Source of the DNA: JBBROS01 sp965260995
GTDB lineage: Bacteria; Pseudomonadota; Alphaproteobacteria; Acetobacterales; Acetobacteraceae
DNA: 64,000 nucleotides
Direction of reading: 5' to 3'
NCBI GenBank assembly: GCA_965260995.1
Contig: CBDHCD010000001.1
Location: forward strand, 124,001 to 188,000
A model generated the notes under the pieces. It was not told the DNA's origin. It ran no database searches and was given only the letters and a program-made list of their open reading frames with translations. A program made the position numbers and the translations under genes. Shown in pieces: positions 1-10,714 of the stretch (position 1 is its first letter; each line of letters starts with the position of its first letter).

Positions 1-1
1 G

Positions 2-577
2 GAAGCGCTGGTCGGGACCTACCGGCGGGTGCGCGGCGTCGAGGTGACGCTCGACAACGACGGCTCGACCGGGGCCGTGGCGATGGGGGTGGAGGCGTTC
101 GAGACGGCGTTGACCCATCTGCTGAACAATGCGGTCGAGGCGTCGGGCGGGCGAGGGGTGATGATCCAGGTGCGGCACGAGGCGCGTCAGGTGGTGATCG
201 ACGTGATCGACGGCGGGCCTGGCATGTCGGCGGAGTTCGTGCGCGACGAGCTGTTCCGGCCGTTCAGCACGTCCAAGGCGTCCGGCTCGGGCATCGGGGC
301 GTTCCAGGCGCGGGAGCTGGTGCGCGAGGCCGGGGGGGAGCTGGTGGCGATCAGCCAGCCGGGGGCGGGGACGACGATGCGGCTGCTGCTGCCGCGCACG
401 GGCGCGCCGGGCCGTTCGGCGGCGGAGGAGGGCGTGGCCGGGGTGCCGGACTCGGCGGCCCCCGGTTTGGCGGTCCCTGGCTTGGCGGTCCCTGGCTTGG
501 CGGTCCCTGGCTTGGCGGTCCCTGGCTTGGCGGTCCCTGGCTTGGCGGCGCGCACGCTGTCGGTGGCGGAGGGCTGA
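2..577 (+). CDS. prsK: PEP-CTERM system sensor histidine kinase PrsK, 3' end only
   Basis: The gene runs in from the left edge, so only about 191 C-terminal residues are present. They form a HATPase_c domain: an N-box with LLNNAVEAS, a G1 box with DGGPGM, and a G2 region with GSGIGAFQARELV, ending in GAGTTMRLLLP. PrsK is the kinase expected to phosphorylate PrsR, which starts 4-10 bases downstream. The PrsK-PrsR-PrsT order is characteristic of PEP-CTERM/exosortase loci, and this supports the name. After the ATPase domain the protein has a low-complexity tail with five to six AVPGL units encoded by a 15-bp tandem repeat (466-548). This tail is not part of the kinase fold. The N-terminal sensor part lies outside the window. 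Confidence 0.85.
   Translation, partial: EALVGTYRRVRGVEVTLDNDGSTGAVAMGVEAFETALTHLLNNAVEASGGRGVMIQVRHEARQVVIDVIDGGPGMSAEFVRDELFRPFSTSKASGSGIGAFQARELVREAGGELVAISQPGAGTTMRLLLPRTGAPGRSAAEEGVAGVPDSAAPGLAVPGLAVPGLAVPGLAVPGLAVPGLAARTLSVAEG
466..548. repeat. 15-bp in-frame tandem repeat in the prsK tail
   Basis: Four consecutive exact copies of cttggcggtccctgg occupy 481-540. A near-copy precedes them at 466-480 and a partial unit follows at 541-548. The period is a multiple of three, so copy-number change lengthens the AVPGL tail without a frameshift. Confidence 0.95.
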
Positions 578-587
578 GGCGTTGGGC

Positions 588-1993
<1,406 letters not shown>

Positions 1994-1997
<4 letters not shown>

Positions 1998-4786
1998 AGA
2001 CGAAAAGCGTCCTCCTCTCGGCGGCGGCCGCCGCCACCCTCCTCGTCGCGGCGGGGGGCGGCTGGTACGCGTTCCTGCGCCACGACGACCCGGTGAAGCG
2101 GGCGGCGCAGCTCTCGGCCGCCGGCGACGTGCGCGGGGCGCAGCTCGAGCTGCGCAACGCGGTGCGGGCCGAGCCGGGCAACGCGCTCGCGCACCTGCGG
2201 CTGGCGCAGACGCAGTTGCAACTGGCCGACCCGGTGGCGGCGGAGCGCGAGATCAAGGTGGCCGAGCGGCTGGGCAGCGACCCGGCGTTGACCGCGCCGC
2301 TGCTCGGCCAGGCCTACCTGGCGCAAGGCCTGTTCGACGACGTGCTGAAGGCGGTGCCGGCGGAGGGGCTGGCGGAGGGGCCGAAGCCGGAGCAGGCGGC
2401 GCAGAACCTGATGCTGCGCAGCCTGGCGCAGGCCGGCCTGGGCGACATGGACGCGGCGGCGGCGAGCCAGGCGGCGGCGGAGGCGCGAGCGCCGGACGAC
2501 GCGCCCGTGCTGCTGGCCGGGGCGCGGCTGGCGCTGCTCCGCCGCGACGTGGCGGCCGCCAGCGAGAAGATCGAGGCGGCGCTGAAGCTCAACCCGAAGC
2601 TGATCGACGCCTTGCTGCTGAAATCGCAGGTGCTGTCGTTCAAGGGCGACCAGGCCGGGGCGCTGGCCGCGCTCGACGACGCGGTGGCGCTCGATCCGGC
2701 CTCGCTGGCGGCGCGGCTCGACCGGGCGAACCAGCTCATCACCGCCGGGCAGGACGCGAAGGCGAAGGCCGACATCGACGCCGTGCTGGCCCGCAAGCCG
2801 GGCGATATGGGGGCGGCCTACCTGGGGGCGGTGCTGCTGGTTCGGGCGGGCAAGGACCAGGAGGCGCAGGCCGAGTTGCAGAAGCTCGGCCCGGTGATCG
2901 ACCGCTTCCCGCGCGGGCTTTATTTCCAGGCGCTGGCGGCGGCCAAGCTCGGGCAGACGGCGACGGCGGCGGAACTGGCCGCGCGCTACGCCAACCAAGC
3001 GCCGGGGGACTCGGACGGGTTGCACCTGGCGGCCGGCCTCGACATCGACGCGAAGCAGCCGCAGCGTGCGGTTGACCTGCTGACCAAGGCGGTGCGGGAC
3101 GGGCACGGCGACGCGCGGACGCTGGACCTGCTGGGCCGCGCCTATGCCGCGCTGGGCAAAGCGCCCGATGCGGTGAGCACGTTCGAGAAGGCGTCCGCGG
3201 CCGCGCCCGGCGACGCCGCGATCCTGACGCGTCTCGCGTCGTCGCAGATGCGGGCGGGCGACGCGTCCGGCGCGACCGCGGCGCTGGAGAAGTCGGTCGA
3301 GCTGTCGCCGAGCCAGCCGGGGGCCGGGGAAGCGCTGGTGGCGGCGGCGCTGAGTGCTGGGGAGCTGGACCGCGCGGCGGCGGGGCTGGCGCAGCTCAAG
3401 GCGCAGCAGGGCGACAGCGAGGCGGTGGGCATCCTGACGGGGATGCTCAAGCTGACGCAACGCGACCTGGAGGGCGGCCGGGCGGCGTTCGCGGACACGC
3501 TCCAGCGGTATCCGGGCTCGCTCAACGCCAAGCTCAACCTGGCCAAGGTGCTGCTGCTGCAAGGCAAGCGGGCCGAGGGGGAAGGCTTGCTGCGCGAGGT
3601 GCTGGCGAGCCAGCCGGCCAACGGGCCGGCGCTGACGACGCTGCTGCAGGTGCTGGTGCAGGCGAACCAGGTGCCGCAGGCGATCGAGGCGGTGCAGGCG
3701 GCGCGGGCGGCGGCGCCGGACAACCAGGGCCTGACCGCGACGGCGGCGGACCTGATGGTGCGGGCCGGGGACTCGCAGCAGGCGATCTCGACGCTGTTGG
3801 CCAAGGGAACCCGGGACGAGCTGCCGCCGGTGCTGCTGGCGGCGCTGGCGCGGGCGCAGGCGGCGGGCGGCAAGACCGAGGAGGCCAAGGCGACCTATCG
3901 CGACCTGGTGGCCAAGGCACCGAAGGACCTGGAGGCCCGGCGCGGCCAGGTCGATTTCCTGCTGGCGAACAAGGACCTGGACGGGGCCAAGGCGTCGTTG
4001 CGCGACGCCTTGGCGCAGTTGCCGGGCAACCTCGGCGTGATGACGAGCATGGTCGCGCTCGAAACCCAGACGGGCGGGGAGGCGGCGGGGCTGAAGCTCG
4101 CGGCCGATCTGCGCGACGACCCGGCCAACCTGCCGAACTCGGCCGTGCTGAAGGGCGACGCGCTGATGCGGGCCAAGAAGTACGACCAGGCGACGCAGGC
4201 GTTCCAGTCGGAGTACAAGCTGCGGCAGACGGACCCGCTGGTGCTGCGGCTGGCGACCGCGCTGACCTCGTCCGGCAAGGAGGAGGAGGCGTCGCGCACC
4301 TTGCGGGACTGGCTGGCGCGGGAGCCGTCGGACCCGGACGCGTCGCAGATGCTGGCGCTGCTGGACATCAAGGCGAAGCGCTACGACGCGGCGGCGACCA
4401 ACCTCGAAACCGTGCTGGGCAAGCAGCCGAACGACACCATCGCGCTGAACAACCTGGCCTGGGTCTACCAGCAGAAAGGGGACGCCCGCGCCCGGACCTT
4501 GGCGCAGCGGGCCTACCTGCAAGCGCCGACACCGGAAACGGCCGACACGCTGGGCTGGATCATGGTCGGGCAAGGCGACGCCAAGGAGGCGGTGCCGCTG
4601 CTGCAGCAATCGAGCAAGCAGCGGCCGGATGACCTGACGGTGAAGTATCACCTCGCGGCGGCGCTGAAAGCCGCCGGGCAGACGGGGGAGGCGGTGTCGG
4701 TGCTGGAGCCGATCGTGAACGGGCCGGGCGAGTTCGCGGACAAGCCGGCGGCGCGCAAGCTGCTGCAGGAGCTGAAGAAGAGCTGA
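1994..4786 (+). CDS. prsT: PEP-CTERM system TPR-repeat protein PrsT
   Basis: About 930 residues of tandem tetratricopeptide-like repeats behind a short hydrophobic N-terminal segment (roughly residues 5-27, VLLSAAAAATLLVAAGGGW). It is therefore an exported or inner-membrane-anchored scaffold. Length, position after prsR and the overlapping ATGA start all fit PrsT of exosortase loci, where it is thought to help assemble or export extracellular polysaccharide and PEP-CTERM proteins; its exact role is not established. An open frame continues upstream of 1994 but only as an antisense-like GC artefact over prsR. The ATG at 1994 gives the signal-like N terminus and is the credible start. Confidence 0.9.
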
Positions 4787-4805
4787 CCGCGCTCGGACGC
4801 GAGGG

Positions 4806-6083
4806 GTGGCGGGCGCATCGGCGTCGTTGGTGCGCCTGCTGACGTTCACGACGCTTTACCCGCACGCGGGGATGCCGAACCAGGGGGTGTTCGTCGAGAA
4901 CCGGTTGCGGCACCTGGTCGCGACCGGGCGGGCGTCGAGCGTCGTGCTGGCGCCGGTGCCGTGGTTCCCGTTCCGCTCGCCGCGGTTCGGGGCGTGGGCG
5001 CGGTTCGCGCGCGCGCCGGAGGCCGAGCATCGGCACGGGCTGGCGGTGCTGCACCCGCGCTACGCCGTGGCGCCGAAGGTGGGGATGACGGCGGCCCCCG
5101 GCCTGCTCTACGCCGCGGCAGCGCCGGCGCTGGGACGCTTGCTGGCCGAGGGGCAGGCGGTGGACGTGATCGACGCGCACTACCTTTACCCGGACGGGGT
5201 GGCGGCGGTGATGCTGGGGCGGCGGTTCGGGCTGCCGGTGGTGATGACGGCGCGGGGGTCGGACGTGACCCAGTTGCCCGACTATCGCGCGCCGCGGCGG
5301 ATGATCCGCTGGGCGATGGCGGGGGCGGACGCGATGATCTCGGTCAGCGCCGGGCTGAAGCAGGCGATGGTGGCGCTGGGGGCGGAGGAGGCGCGGGTGA
5401 CGGTGCTGCGCAACGGCGTCGACCTCGCGATGTTCCGGCCGCCAGCGGACGCGGCGGCGCGGGCGGCGACGCGGGCGGCGCTGGGGCTGGGGGGGCCGAC
5501 GCTGCTGTCGGTCGGGCACCTGATCGCGCGCAAGGGTCATCATCACGTGATCGAGGCGCTGGCGGCGTTGCCGGGCTGGGCGCTGCTGATCGTGGGCGAA
5601 GGTCCGGAGCGGGCCGGGCTGGAGGCGCTGGCGGCCCGGCTCGGCGTGGCGGGGCGGGTGCGGTTCATGGGCGCCCATCCGCACGACGCCCTGGCCCGGT
5701 TCTACGGGGCGGCGGACCTGCTCGTGCTGGCGTCGAGCCGGGAAGGGTGGGCCAACGTGCTGCTGGAAGCGATGGCGTGCGGCACGCCGGTGGTGGCGAG
5801 CGACATCCCGGGCAACCCGGAGGTGGTGCGGCGGCGCGAGGCCGGGCTGATCGTCGAGCGCACGCCGGAGGGGATCGCGGCCGGGGTGCGGGCGCTTTGG
5901 GCGGAGCTGCCGGACCGGGCCTCGGTCCGGGCCTACGCCGAGCAGTTCGGCTGGGAGCCGACGAGCGAAGGGCAGCTCGCGGTGTTCGCGCGGGCGCGGG
6001 CGCGGTTCGCTGAGCGGCGCGGGGGCGGCGCGGGAGCGGCGCGGGGGCGGGCCGACCGGAGTAGCGAAACGGGGGCGGGCTGA
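4806..6083 (+). CDS. GT4-family glycosyltransferase
   Basis: About 425 residues with a GT-B fold of the GT4 family. The N-terminal half has the loop LTFTTLYPHAGMPNQGVFVE, and an acceptor-domain motif TARGSDV lies mid-protein. The donor domain carries SVGHLIARKGHHHVIEAL, then SSREGWANVLLEAMACGTPVV with the EX7E-type catalytic segment, and ASDIPGNPEVV. It follows prsT by 19 bases on the same strand, so it probably adds a sugar in the polysaccharide made with the Prs/exosortase system. The start is a GTG at 4806. The last 25 or so residues are a repetitive Gly/Ala/Arg tail encoded by an imperfect gcggcgcggg repeat (about 6013-6050), unlike family members. Substrate is unknown. Confidence 0.85.
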   Translation: MAGASASLVRLLTFTTLYPHAGMPNQGVFVENRLRHLVATGRASSVVLAPVPWFPFRSPRFGAWARFARAPEAEHRHGLAVLHPRYAVAPKVGMTAAPGLLYAAAAPALGRLLAEGQAVDVIDAHYLYPDGVAAVMLGRRFGLPVVMTARGSDVTQLPDYRAPRRMIRWAMAGADAMISVSAGLKQAMVALGAEEARVTVLRNGVDLAMFRPPADAAARAATRAALGLGGPTLLSVGHLIARKGHHHVIEALAALPGWALLIVGEGPERAGLEALAARLGVAGRVRFMGAHPHDALARFYGAADLLVLASSREGWANVLLEAMACGTPVVASDIPGNPEVVRRREAGLIVERTPEGIAAGVRALWAELPDRASVRAYAEQFGWEPTSEGQLAVFARARARFAERRGGGAGAARGRADRSSETGAG

Positions 6084-6142
6084 TCGGCGAGGGCGTCACG
6101 GTTCGCCTTGCGCCGCGGCGGGCGAGCAGCAATCTTCCGGGG

Positions 6143-7294
6143 ATGGACACGGAACACTTCGAGACGATCGTCATCGGCGCGGGGATCGCGGGCGCCACGG
6201 TGGCCGCTCACCTGGCGGCGGACCGGGGCGTGGCGCTGGTCGAGGCGGAGGAAGCGGCGGGCTACCACAGCACCGGCCGGTCCGCCGCGATCTGGATCCA
6301 GAACTACGGGCCGCCGGACGTGCGGGTGCTGACCGGGCTGTCGCGCGGGTTCTTCGAGCAGCCGCCGGACGGGTTCGCCGAATCGCCGATCCTGGCGCAC
6401 CGGCCGGTGGTGTTCCTCGCGCCGCCGGAGCAGCAGGACCAGATGCAGGGGCTGCTCGACGGGGGCACGCGGGTGCGGGAAGCCTCGATCGCGGAGATCC
6501 AGGCGCTGGTGCCGCCGCTGCGCCCCGGCTACGCGGTGCGGGCGGCGATCGAGGACGACGCGTTCGACATGGACGTGGCGGCGTTGCACCAGGGCTTCCT
6601 GCGCCAGCTTCGCGGCCGGGGCGGCCGGCTGGCGCTGCGCAGCCGGGTGGGGCGGATCGAGCGGCGGGACGGGTTGTGGCGGCTGGACACGAGCGACGGC
6701 ACCCGGTTCACCGCCCCGGTGATCGTCAACGCGGCCGGGGCGTGGGGCGACGCGGTGGCCGAGGCGGCGGGCGTCGCGCCGCTCGGGCTGGCGCCGAAGC
6801 GGCGGACCGGCGTCGTCATCGACCCGGCGCCGCACCAGGCCCGCGACTGGCCGATGGTCAACGACGTGGGCCACACCTGGTACGTCCGCCCCGAGGCGCG
6901 CACCCGGCTGATGGTCAGCCCGGCCGACGAGACCGACATGCACCCGCACGACGTGCAGCCGGACGAGCTGGACGTGGCGATCGCGATCGACCGGATGCAG
7001 CAGGCCCTGGACATCGAGGTGCGCCGGGTCGAGCACAGCTGGGCGGGGCTGCGGACCTTCACGCCGGACCGCAGCCTGGCGTTCGGCTGGGACGGCGACG
7101 CGGCGGGGTTCTTCTGGTGCGTCGGCCAGGGCGGCTACGGCATCCAGACCTCGCCGGCGGCGGGGCGGCTGGTGGCGGACGTGATCGCGGGGCGGGACCC
7201 GGGGCCGGCGGGGTCGATCCTGCCGGCGATCGACCCGGCGCGGTTCCGAGCGGGCCGTTCCTCGCCGGCGCTGGCCGCCGTTGCGGGCGCGTGA
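6143..7294 (+). CDS. FAD-dependent oxidoreductase, D-amino-acid oxidase/dehydrogenase (DAO) superfamily
   Basis: About 383 residues. The Rossmann FAD motif IGAGIAGATVAAHLA begins near residue 11, followed by a conserved STGRSAA segment. A second FAD contact (VIVNAAGAWGDAVA) sits mid-protein and the C-terminal GQGGYGIQTSPAAGRL closes the fold. These features are those of the DAO family (glycine oxidase, DadA, sarcosine oxidase-like). The amine substrate cannot be read from the sequence. It lies just upstream of the transglutaminase/ATP-grasp set but is separated from it by 112 bases with repeats, so co-transcription is possible but unproven. Confidence 0.85.
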   Translation: MDTEHFETIVIGAGIAGATVAAHLAADRGVALVEAEEAAGYHSTGRSAAIWIQNYGPPDVRVLTGLSRGFFEQPPDGFAESPILAHRPVVFLAPPEQQDQMQGLLDGGTRVREASIAEIQALVPPLRPGYAVRAAIEDDAFDMDVAALHQGFLRQLRGRGGRLALRSRVGRIERRDGLWRLDTSDGTRFTAPVIVNAAGAWGDAVAEAAGVAPLGLAPKRRTGVVIDPAPHQARDWPMVNDVGHTWYVRPEARTRLMVSPADETDMHPHDVQPDELDVAIAIDRMQQALDIEVRRVEHSWAGLRTFTPDRSLAFGWDGDAAGFFWCVGQGGYGIQTSPAAGRLVADVIAGRDPGPAGSILPAIDPARFRAGRSSPALAAVAGA

Positions 7295-7315
7295 GGGCGG
7301 CGCGGACGGACCAGG

Positions 7316-7392
7316 GCGCGCCGCCCCGGCGGCTGGGCGGATCAAGGCACGCCGTCCCGGCGGCCGCAGCGGGGCGCGCCGTCCCGGCGGCC
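7316..7392. repeat. Three imperfect copies of a 19-bp GC-rich element between genes
   Basis: Copies resembling gcgcgccgtcccggcggcc lie at 7316-7334, 7347-7365 and 7374-7392, starting 31 and 27 bases apart. They fill most of the 112-base gap between the DAO gene and the first transglutaminase gene. The arrangement is too irregular and short for CRISPR. Confidence 0.8.
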
Positions 7393-7406
7393 GGGCCGGG
7401 GGCGGC

Positions 7407-8276
7407 GTGACGACGGGCGCGACCCTGGTGCATCGGACCATCTACCATTACGCGCGGCCGGTGCGGCTCGGGCCGCAATGGCTGCGGCTGCGGCCGTTGC
7501 CGGACCCGCGCGGGGCAGCGCCGGAGTTCCGCCTGACGGTGGACCCGGTGCCGGGGGGGCTGCACTGGCAGATGGACCCGTGGGGCAACCAGGTCGGCCG
7601 GCTGTTGCTGCCGGAGCCGGTGCGGCGGCTGTCGATCGAGGTCGTGCTCGGCCTGGATCTGTCGCCGCGCAACCCGTTCGACTTCGTGCTCGACGGCGAC
7701 GCGGCGGCGTGGCCGTTCCGCTACCAGCCTGCGGAGGCGGACGCGTTGGCGGCGTTGCGGCGCGCCGACCAGGCCGGGCCGTTGCTGGACGGCTTGCGGG
7801 CGGCGACGGCGGCGGGCGGGGCGACGGTCGAGACCCTGCTGGCCTGGGGCGCGGCGGTGCGCGACCGGCTGGACTACGAGGTGCGGATGGAGCCGGGGGT
7901 CTGGCTGCCGGAGCGGACCCTCGCGGAGGGGCGCGGCTCGTGCCGCGACGCCGCGTGGCTGCTGGTGCAGTTGCTGCGGCTGCATGGGGTCGCCGCCCGG
8001 TTCGTGTCCGGCTATCTGGTGCAGCGCCCGGAGGACGGGGCGGCGGGTGCCGAGTTGCACGCCTGGGCCGAGGCGTTCCTGCCGGGGGCGGGCTGGGTCG
8101 GGGTGGACGCGACGTCGGGGCTGCTGACCGCGGAGGGGCACGTCGCGCTGGCGGCCAGCCCGGAGCCGGCGGGGACTGCGCCGCTCAGCGGCACGGTGGA
8201 GCCGACCGAGACGCGGCTCGAGACGTCGATCGCGCTGCGGCAGGGCGAGCCGGCGGCGGCCGTGCGGGCGCGATGA
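7407..8276 (+). CDS. Transglutaminase-like cysteine peptidase-fold protein (first of two)
   Basis: About 289 residues. The N-terminal half matches the bacterial transglutaminase N-terminal region (TIYHYARPVRLGPQWLRLRP). The second half is a transglutaminase core with a visible catalytic triad: C179 in GSCRDAAWLL, H218 in LHAWAEAF and D234 in GVDATS. Such proteins may hydrolyse or form amide bonds. The GTG at 7407 begins the conserved domain; upstream in-frame codons only translate the repeat region. Its stop overlaps the start of the ATP-grasp gene (ATGA, 8273-8276), so the two are translationally coupled. Confidence 0.87.
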   Translation: MTTGATLVHRTIYHYARPVRLGPQWLRLRPLPDPRGAAPEFRLTVDPVPGGLHWQMDPWGNQVGRLLLPEPVRRLSIEVVLGLDLSPRNPFDFVLDGDAAAWPFRYQPAEADALAALRRADQAGPLLDGLRAATAAGGATVETLLAWGAAVRDRLDYEVRMEPGVWLPERTLAEGRGSCRDAAWLLVQLLRLHGVAARFVSGYLVQRPEDGAAGAELHAWAEAFLPGAGWVGVDATSGLLTAEGHVALAASPEPAGTAPLSGTVEPTETRLETSIALRQGEPAAAVRAR

Positions 8277-10714
8277 TCCCGGTGGACGGGATGGTGGACG
8301 AGATGGTGGATGGGCGCGGCGGCGTGCGCCCGCATTGGCGCGGCGTGCTGGGCGTGCTGTCGGCGCTGGACATTCCGATGCTGGCGGCGCGGGCGCGGCG
8401 GCTGGACGAGGCCGCGGAGGAGGACGGGGTCGCGCCCGACTGGCGGTGCGACCCGGTGCCGCTGCCGCTGACCGCGGACGAGTTCACGGCGCTGGCCGAC
8501 GGGTTGGCGCAGCGGGCGACGCTGCTGGACGCGGTGCTGGCGGACATCTACGGGCCGCAGGCGCTGCTGGCCGAGGGCGCGATCCCGCCGGCGCTGGTGC
8601 ACGCCAACCCGGGCTACCTGCGGGCCTGCCGCAGCGATGCTGAGACGGACGGGGGGGCCGACGCGGGGACGGCGGAGGCGGGACGGCATCTGCTGACCTA
8701 CACCGCCGACCTGGTGCGCGGGCCGGACCGGCGCTGGCGCGTGCTGGCCGACCGCACCGGGGGTGCCGTCGGCGTCGGCTACGCGCGGGAGACGCGGCGG
8801 CTGCTGGCCCGCGTGCTGCCGGAGCTGTTCCGCTCGGCGCAGGTGCAGCAGCTCCGGCCGTTCTTCGAGGCGTGGCAGGAGGCGCTGCTGCGGCTGGGGG
8901 CGCGGGCGGACGGCGCGCCGCCGGTGGTGGCGATGATGACACCGGGGCCGGCCGACCCGCACTGGCCCGAGCACCTGGCGCTGTCGCGGGACCTGGCCTG
9001 CGCGCTGGTCGAGGCGCGGGACCTGACGGTGCGCGGCGGCGTGCTGTCGATCAAGACGTTGGGAGGGTTGCAGCCGGTCGACGTGCTGATGCGGCGGGTG
9101 CCGGGGGCGGGGCTTGATCCGCTGGAGCTGGCGTGGACGGGGGCGGGGGTGACGGGGCTGCTGGACGCGATCCGGTCGGGGTCGGTGCGGGTGCTGAACC
9201 ACCCGGGGGCGGCGGCGGTGGAGGCCCCGGGCTTCGCGGCGTTCCTGCCGGCGCTGGCGCGGCGGCTGCTAGGCGAGGCGCTGCGCCTGCCGGGGACGGA
9301 GGCGGTGTGGCTGGGCGACGAGGCGGGGCGACGGGCGGTGATGGCGGCCCCGGACCGATGGAGCGTGCGGCCGGCGCTGGATGGCGCGGCGGCCCCGCGG
9401 CGGTTCGACCCGTCGTCGGCGGCGTGGGCGGCGTTGCAGCAGGAGGTCGAGGCCACGCCGTGGGGGTTCGTGGGCTGGGCCGACGAGCCGCCGTCGCGCG
9501 CGCCGTGCCTGGGGCCGGACGGGCTGACGCCGCGGCCGGTGGCGCTCAGGATGTTCCTGGTGCACGACGGCGAGGGCTGGCGGACGCTGCAGGGCGGGCT
9601 GGCGCGGGTGCTGACGCCGGGTGAGCACGTGGTGGAGGCGCTGCCGGCGGGGGCGGTGTTCAAGGACGTGTGGGTGCTGCGGGAGGAGAGCGGGCTGATC
9701 GTCGGGCCGGAGCCGGCGCCGCAGGCGCGGCTGCCGATCCGGCGCGGCACGGGGGAGCTGCCGAGCCGGGTGGCGGATGATTTCTACTGGCTGGGCCGGC
9801 ACGTGGAGCGGCTGGAGGCGCAGGCGCGGCTGGGCCGGGCCGGGCTGCTGCGGCGGGCGCGGGGCGCGCCGCTGCCGCGGGAGATCGCCGAGCTGGCGGT
9901 GCTGTCGCGCTGCCTGGGCGCGGCGCGGTTCCCGGCCGCCGAGCCGGGCGCCACGTTCGACGAGCAGGTTCGGGCCGCCTCGCAGCCAGGGGGGGCGGTC
10001 ATGGCCGGTCTCGATGACGCGGGGCGGCTGATCGAGGCGCTGCGCGACCGGATGACGATCGAGACGCACGCGGCGTTCAGCCACGCGGTGCGGGCGGCGC
10101 GGACGGATTTGGGCGGCGCGGCGCGGGCCGGGCCGGACGGGCTGGTGCACGCGCTGGGCGGGCTGCAGCGGCTGGCGACGACGGTGGCCGGGGTGGCGGC
10201 GGAGGGCATGGTGCGCGGCGGCGGCCGGCTGTTCCTCGACCTGGGGCGGCGGATCGAGCGGGTGCGGGTCGGCGGCCACGTGCTGGCGACGGTGCTGGAC
10301 CAGCCGGCGGCGCGGATCGACGGCACGCTGCGGCTGGTGCTGGAACTGTTCGACAGCGCGATCACCTATCGCGGCCGCTACCTGGGCGTGCTGCAGCCGG
10401 CGCCGGTGCTGGACTTGGTGCTGGCCGACACCGGCAACCCGAGGGCGCTGGCGTTCCAGTTCGAGACCGCGGCGGTGTCGTTGGAGAACGCGGGCGACCC
10501 GGAGCTGGCCGACGCCGCGCTGGAATGGCAGCGGCGGGTGCAGGCGGTCGTGGACCGGGTGGAGCGTTCGGCCGACCCGGCGCGGGAGACGGGCGCGTGC
10601 GCCGGGGCGCTGGCGGAGGTGGGCGAGGGGGCGGCGGCGCTGTCGGAGCGGATCACGCGGCGGTTCTTCGCGTTGCTGCCGAAGCAGCAATCGGTGGGGT
10701 TTGAGGCGGCATGA
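8273..10714 (+). CDS. Circularly permuted type-2 ATP-grasp fused to an alpha-E domain
   Basis: About 813 residues with two families joined. The first 490 or so residues are a circularly permuted ATP-grasp (formerly DUF404/DUF407), recognisable by DWRCDPVPLPLTADEF, VMTPGP-like MMTPGPADPHWPEH, and the ligand region PWGFVGWADEPPSRAPCL. The last 310 residues (from about SRVADDFYWLGRHVERLEAQARL) are an alpha-E domain (DUF403). ATP-grasp enzymes ligate a carboxylate to an amine; families in this arrangement are predicted peptide-bond-forming amidoligases with unknown product. It is coupled at both ends to transglutaminases by ATGA overlaps (8273-8276, 10711-10714). Confidence 0.87.
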   Translation: MIPVDGMVDEMVDGRGGVRPHWRGVLGVLSALDIPMLAARARRLDEAAEEDGVAPDWRCDPVPLPLTADEFTALADGLAQRATLLDAVLADIYGPQALLAEGAIPPALVHANPGYLRACRSDAETDGGADAGTAEAGRHLLTYTADLVRGPDRRWRVLADRTGGAVGVGYARETRRLLARVLPELFRSAQVQQLRPFFEAWQEALLRLGARADGAPPVVAMMTPGPADPHWPEHLALSRDLACALVEARDLTVRGGVLSIKTLGGLQPVDVLMRRVPGAGLDPLELAWTGAGVTGLLDAIRSGSVRVLNHPGAAAVEAPGFAAFLPALARRLLGEALRLPGTEAVWLGDEAGRRAVMAAPDRWSVRPALDGAAAPRRFDPSSAAWAALQQEVEATPWGFVGWADEPPSRAPCLGPDGLTPRPVALRMFLVHDGEGWRTLQGGLARVLTPGEHVVEALPAGAVFKDVWVLREESGLIVGPEPAPQARLPIRRGTGELPSRVADDFYWLGRHVERLEAQARLGRAGLLRRARGAPLPREIAELAVLSRCLGAARFPAAEPGATFDEQVRAASQPGGAVMAGLDDAGRLIEALRDRMTIETHAAFSHAVRAARTDLGGAARAGPDGLVHALGGLQRLATTVAGVAAEGMVRGGGRLFLDLGRRIERVRVGGHVLATVLDQPAARIDGTLRLVLELFDSAITYRGRYLGVLQPAPVLDLVLADTGNPRALAFQFETAAVSLENAGDPELADAALEWQRRVQAVVDRVERSADPARETGACAGALAEVGEGAAALSERITRRFFALLPKQQSVGFEAA

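Noticed and set aside
466..548. The 15-bp repeat as a CRISPR-like array
   Set aside because: Units abut without spacers and are in frame within a gene.
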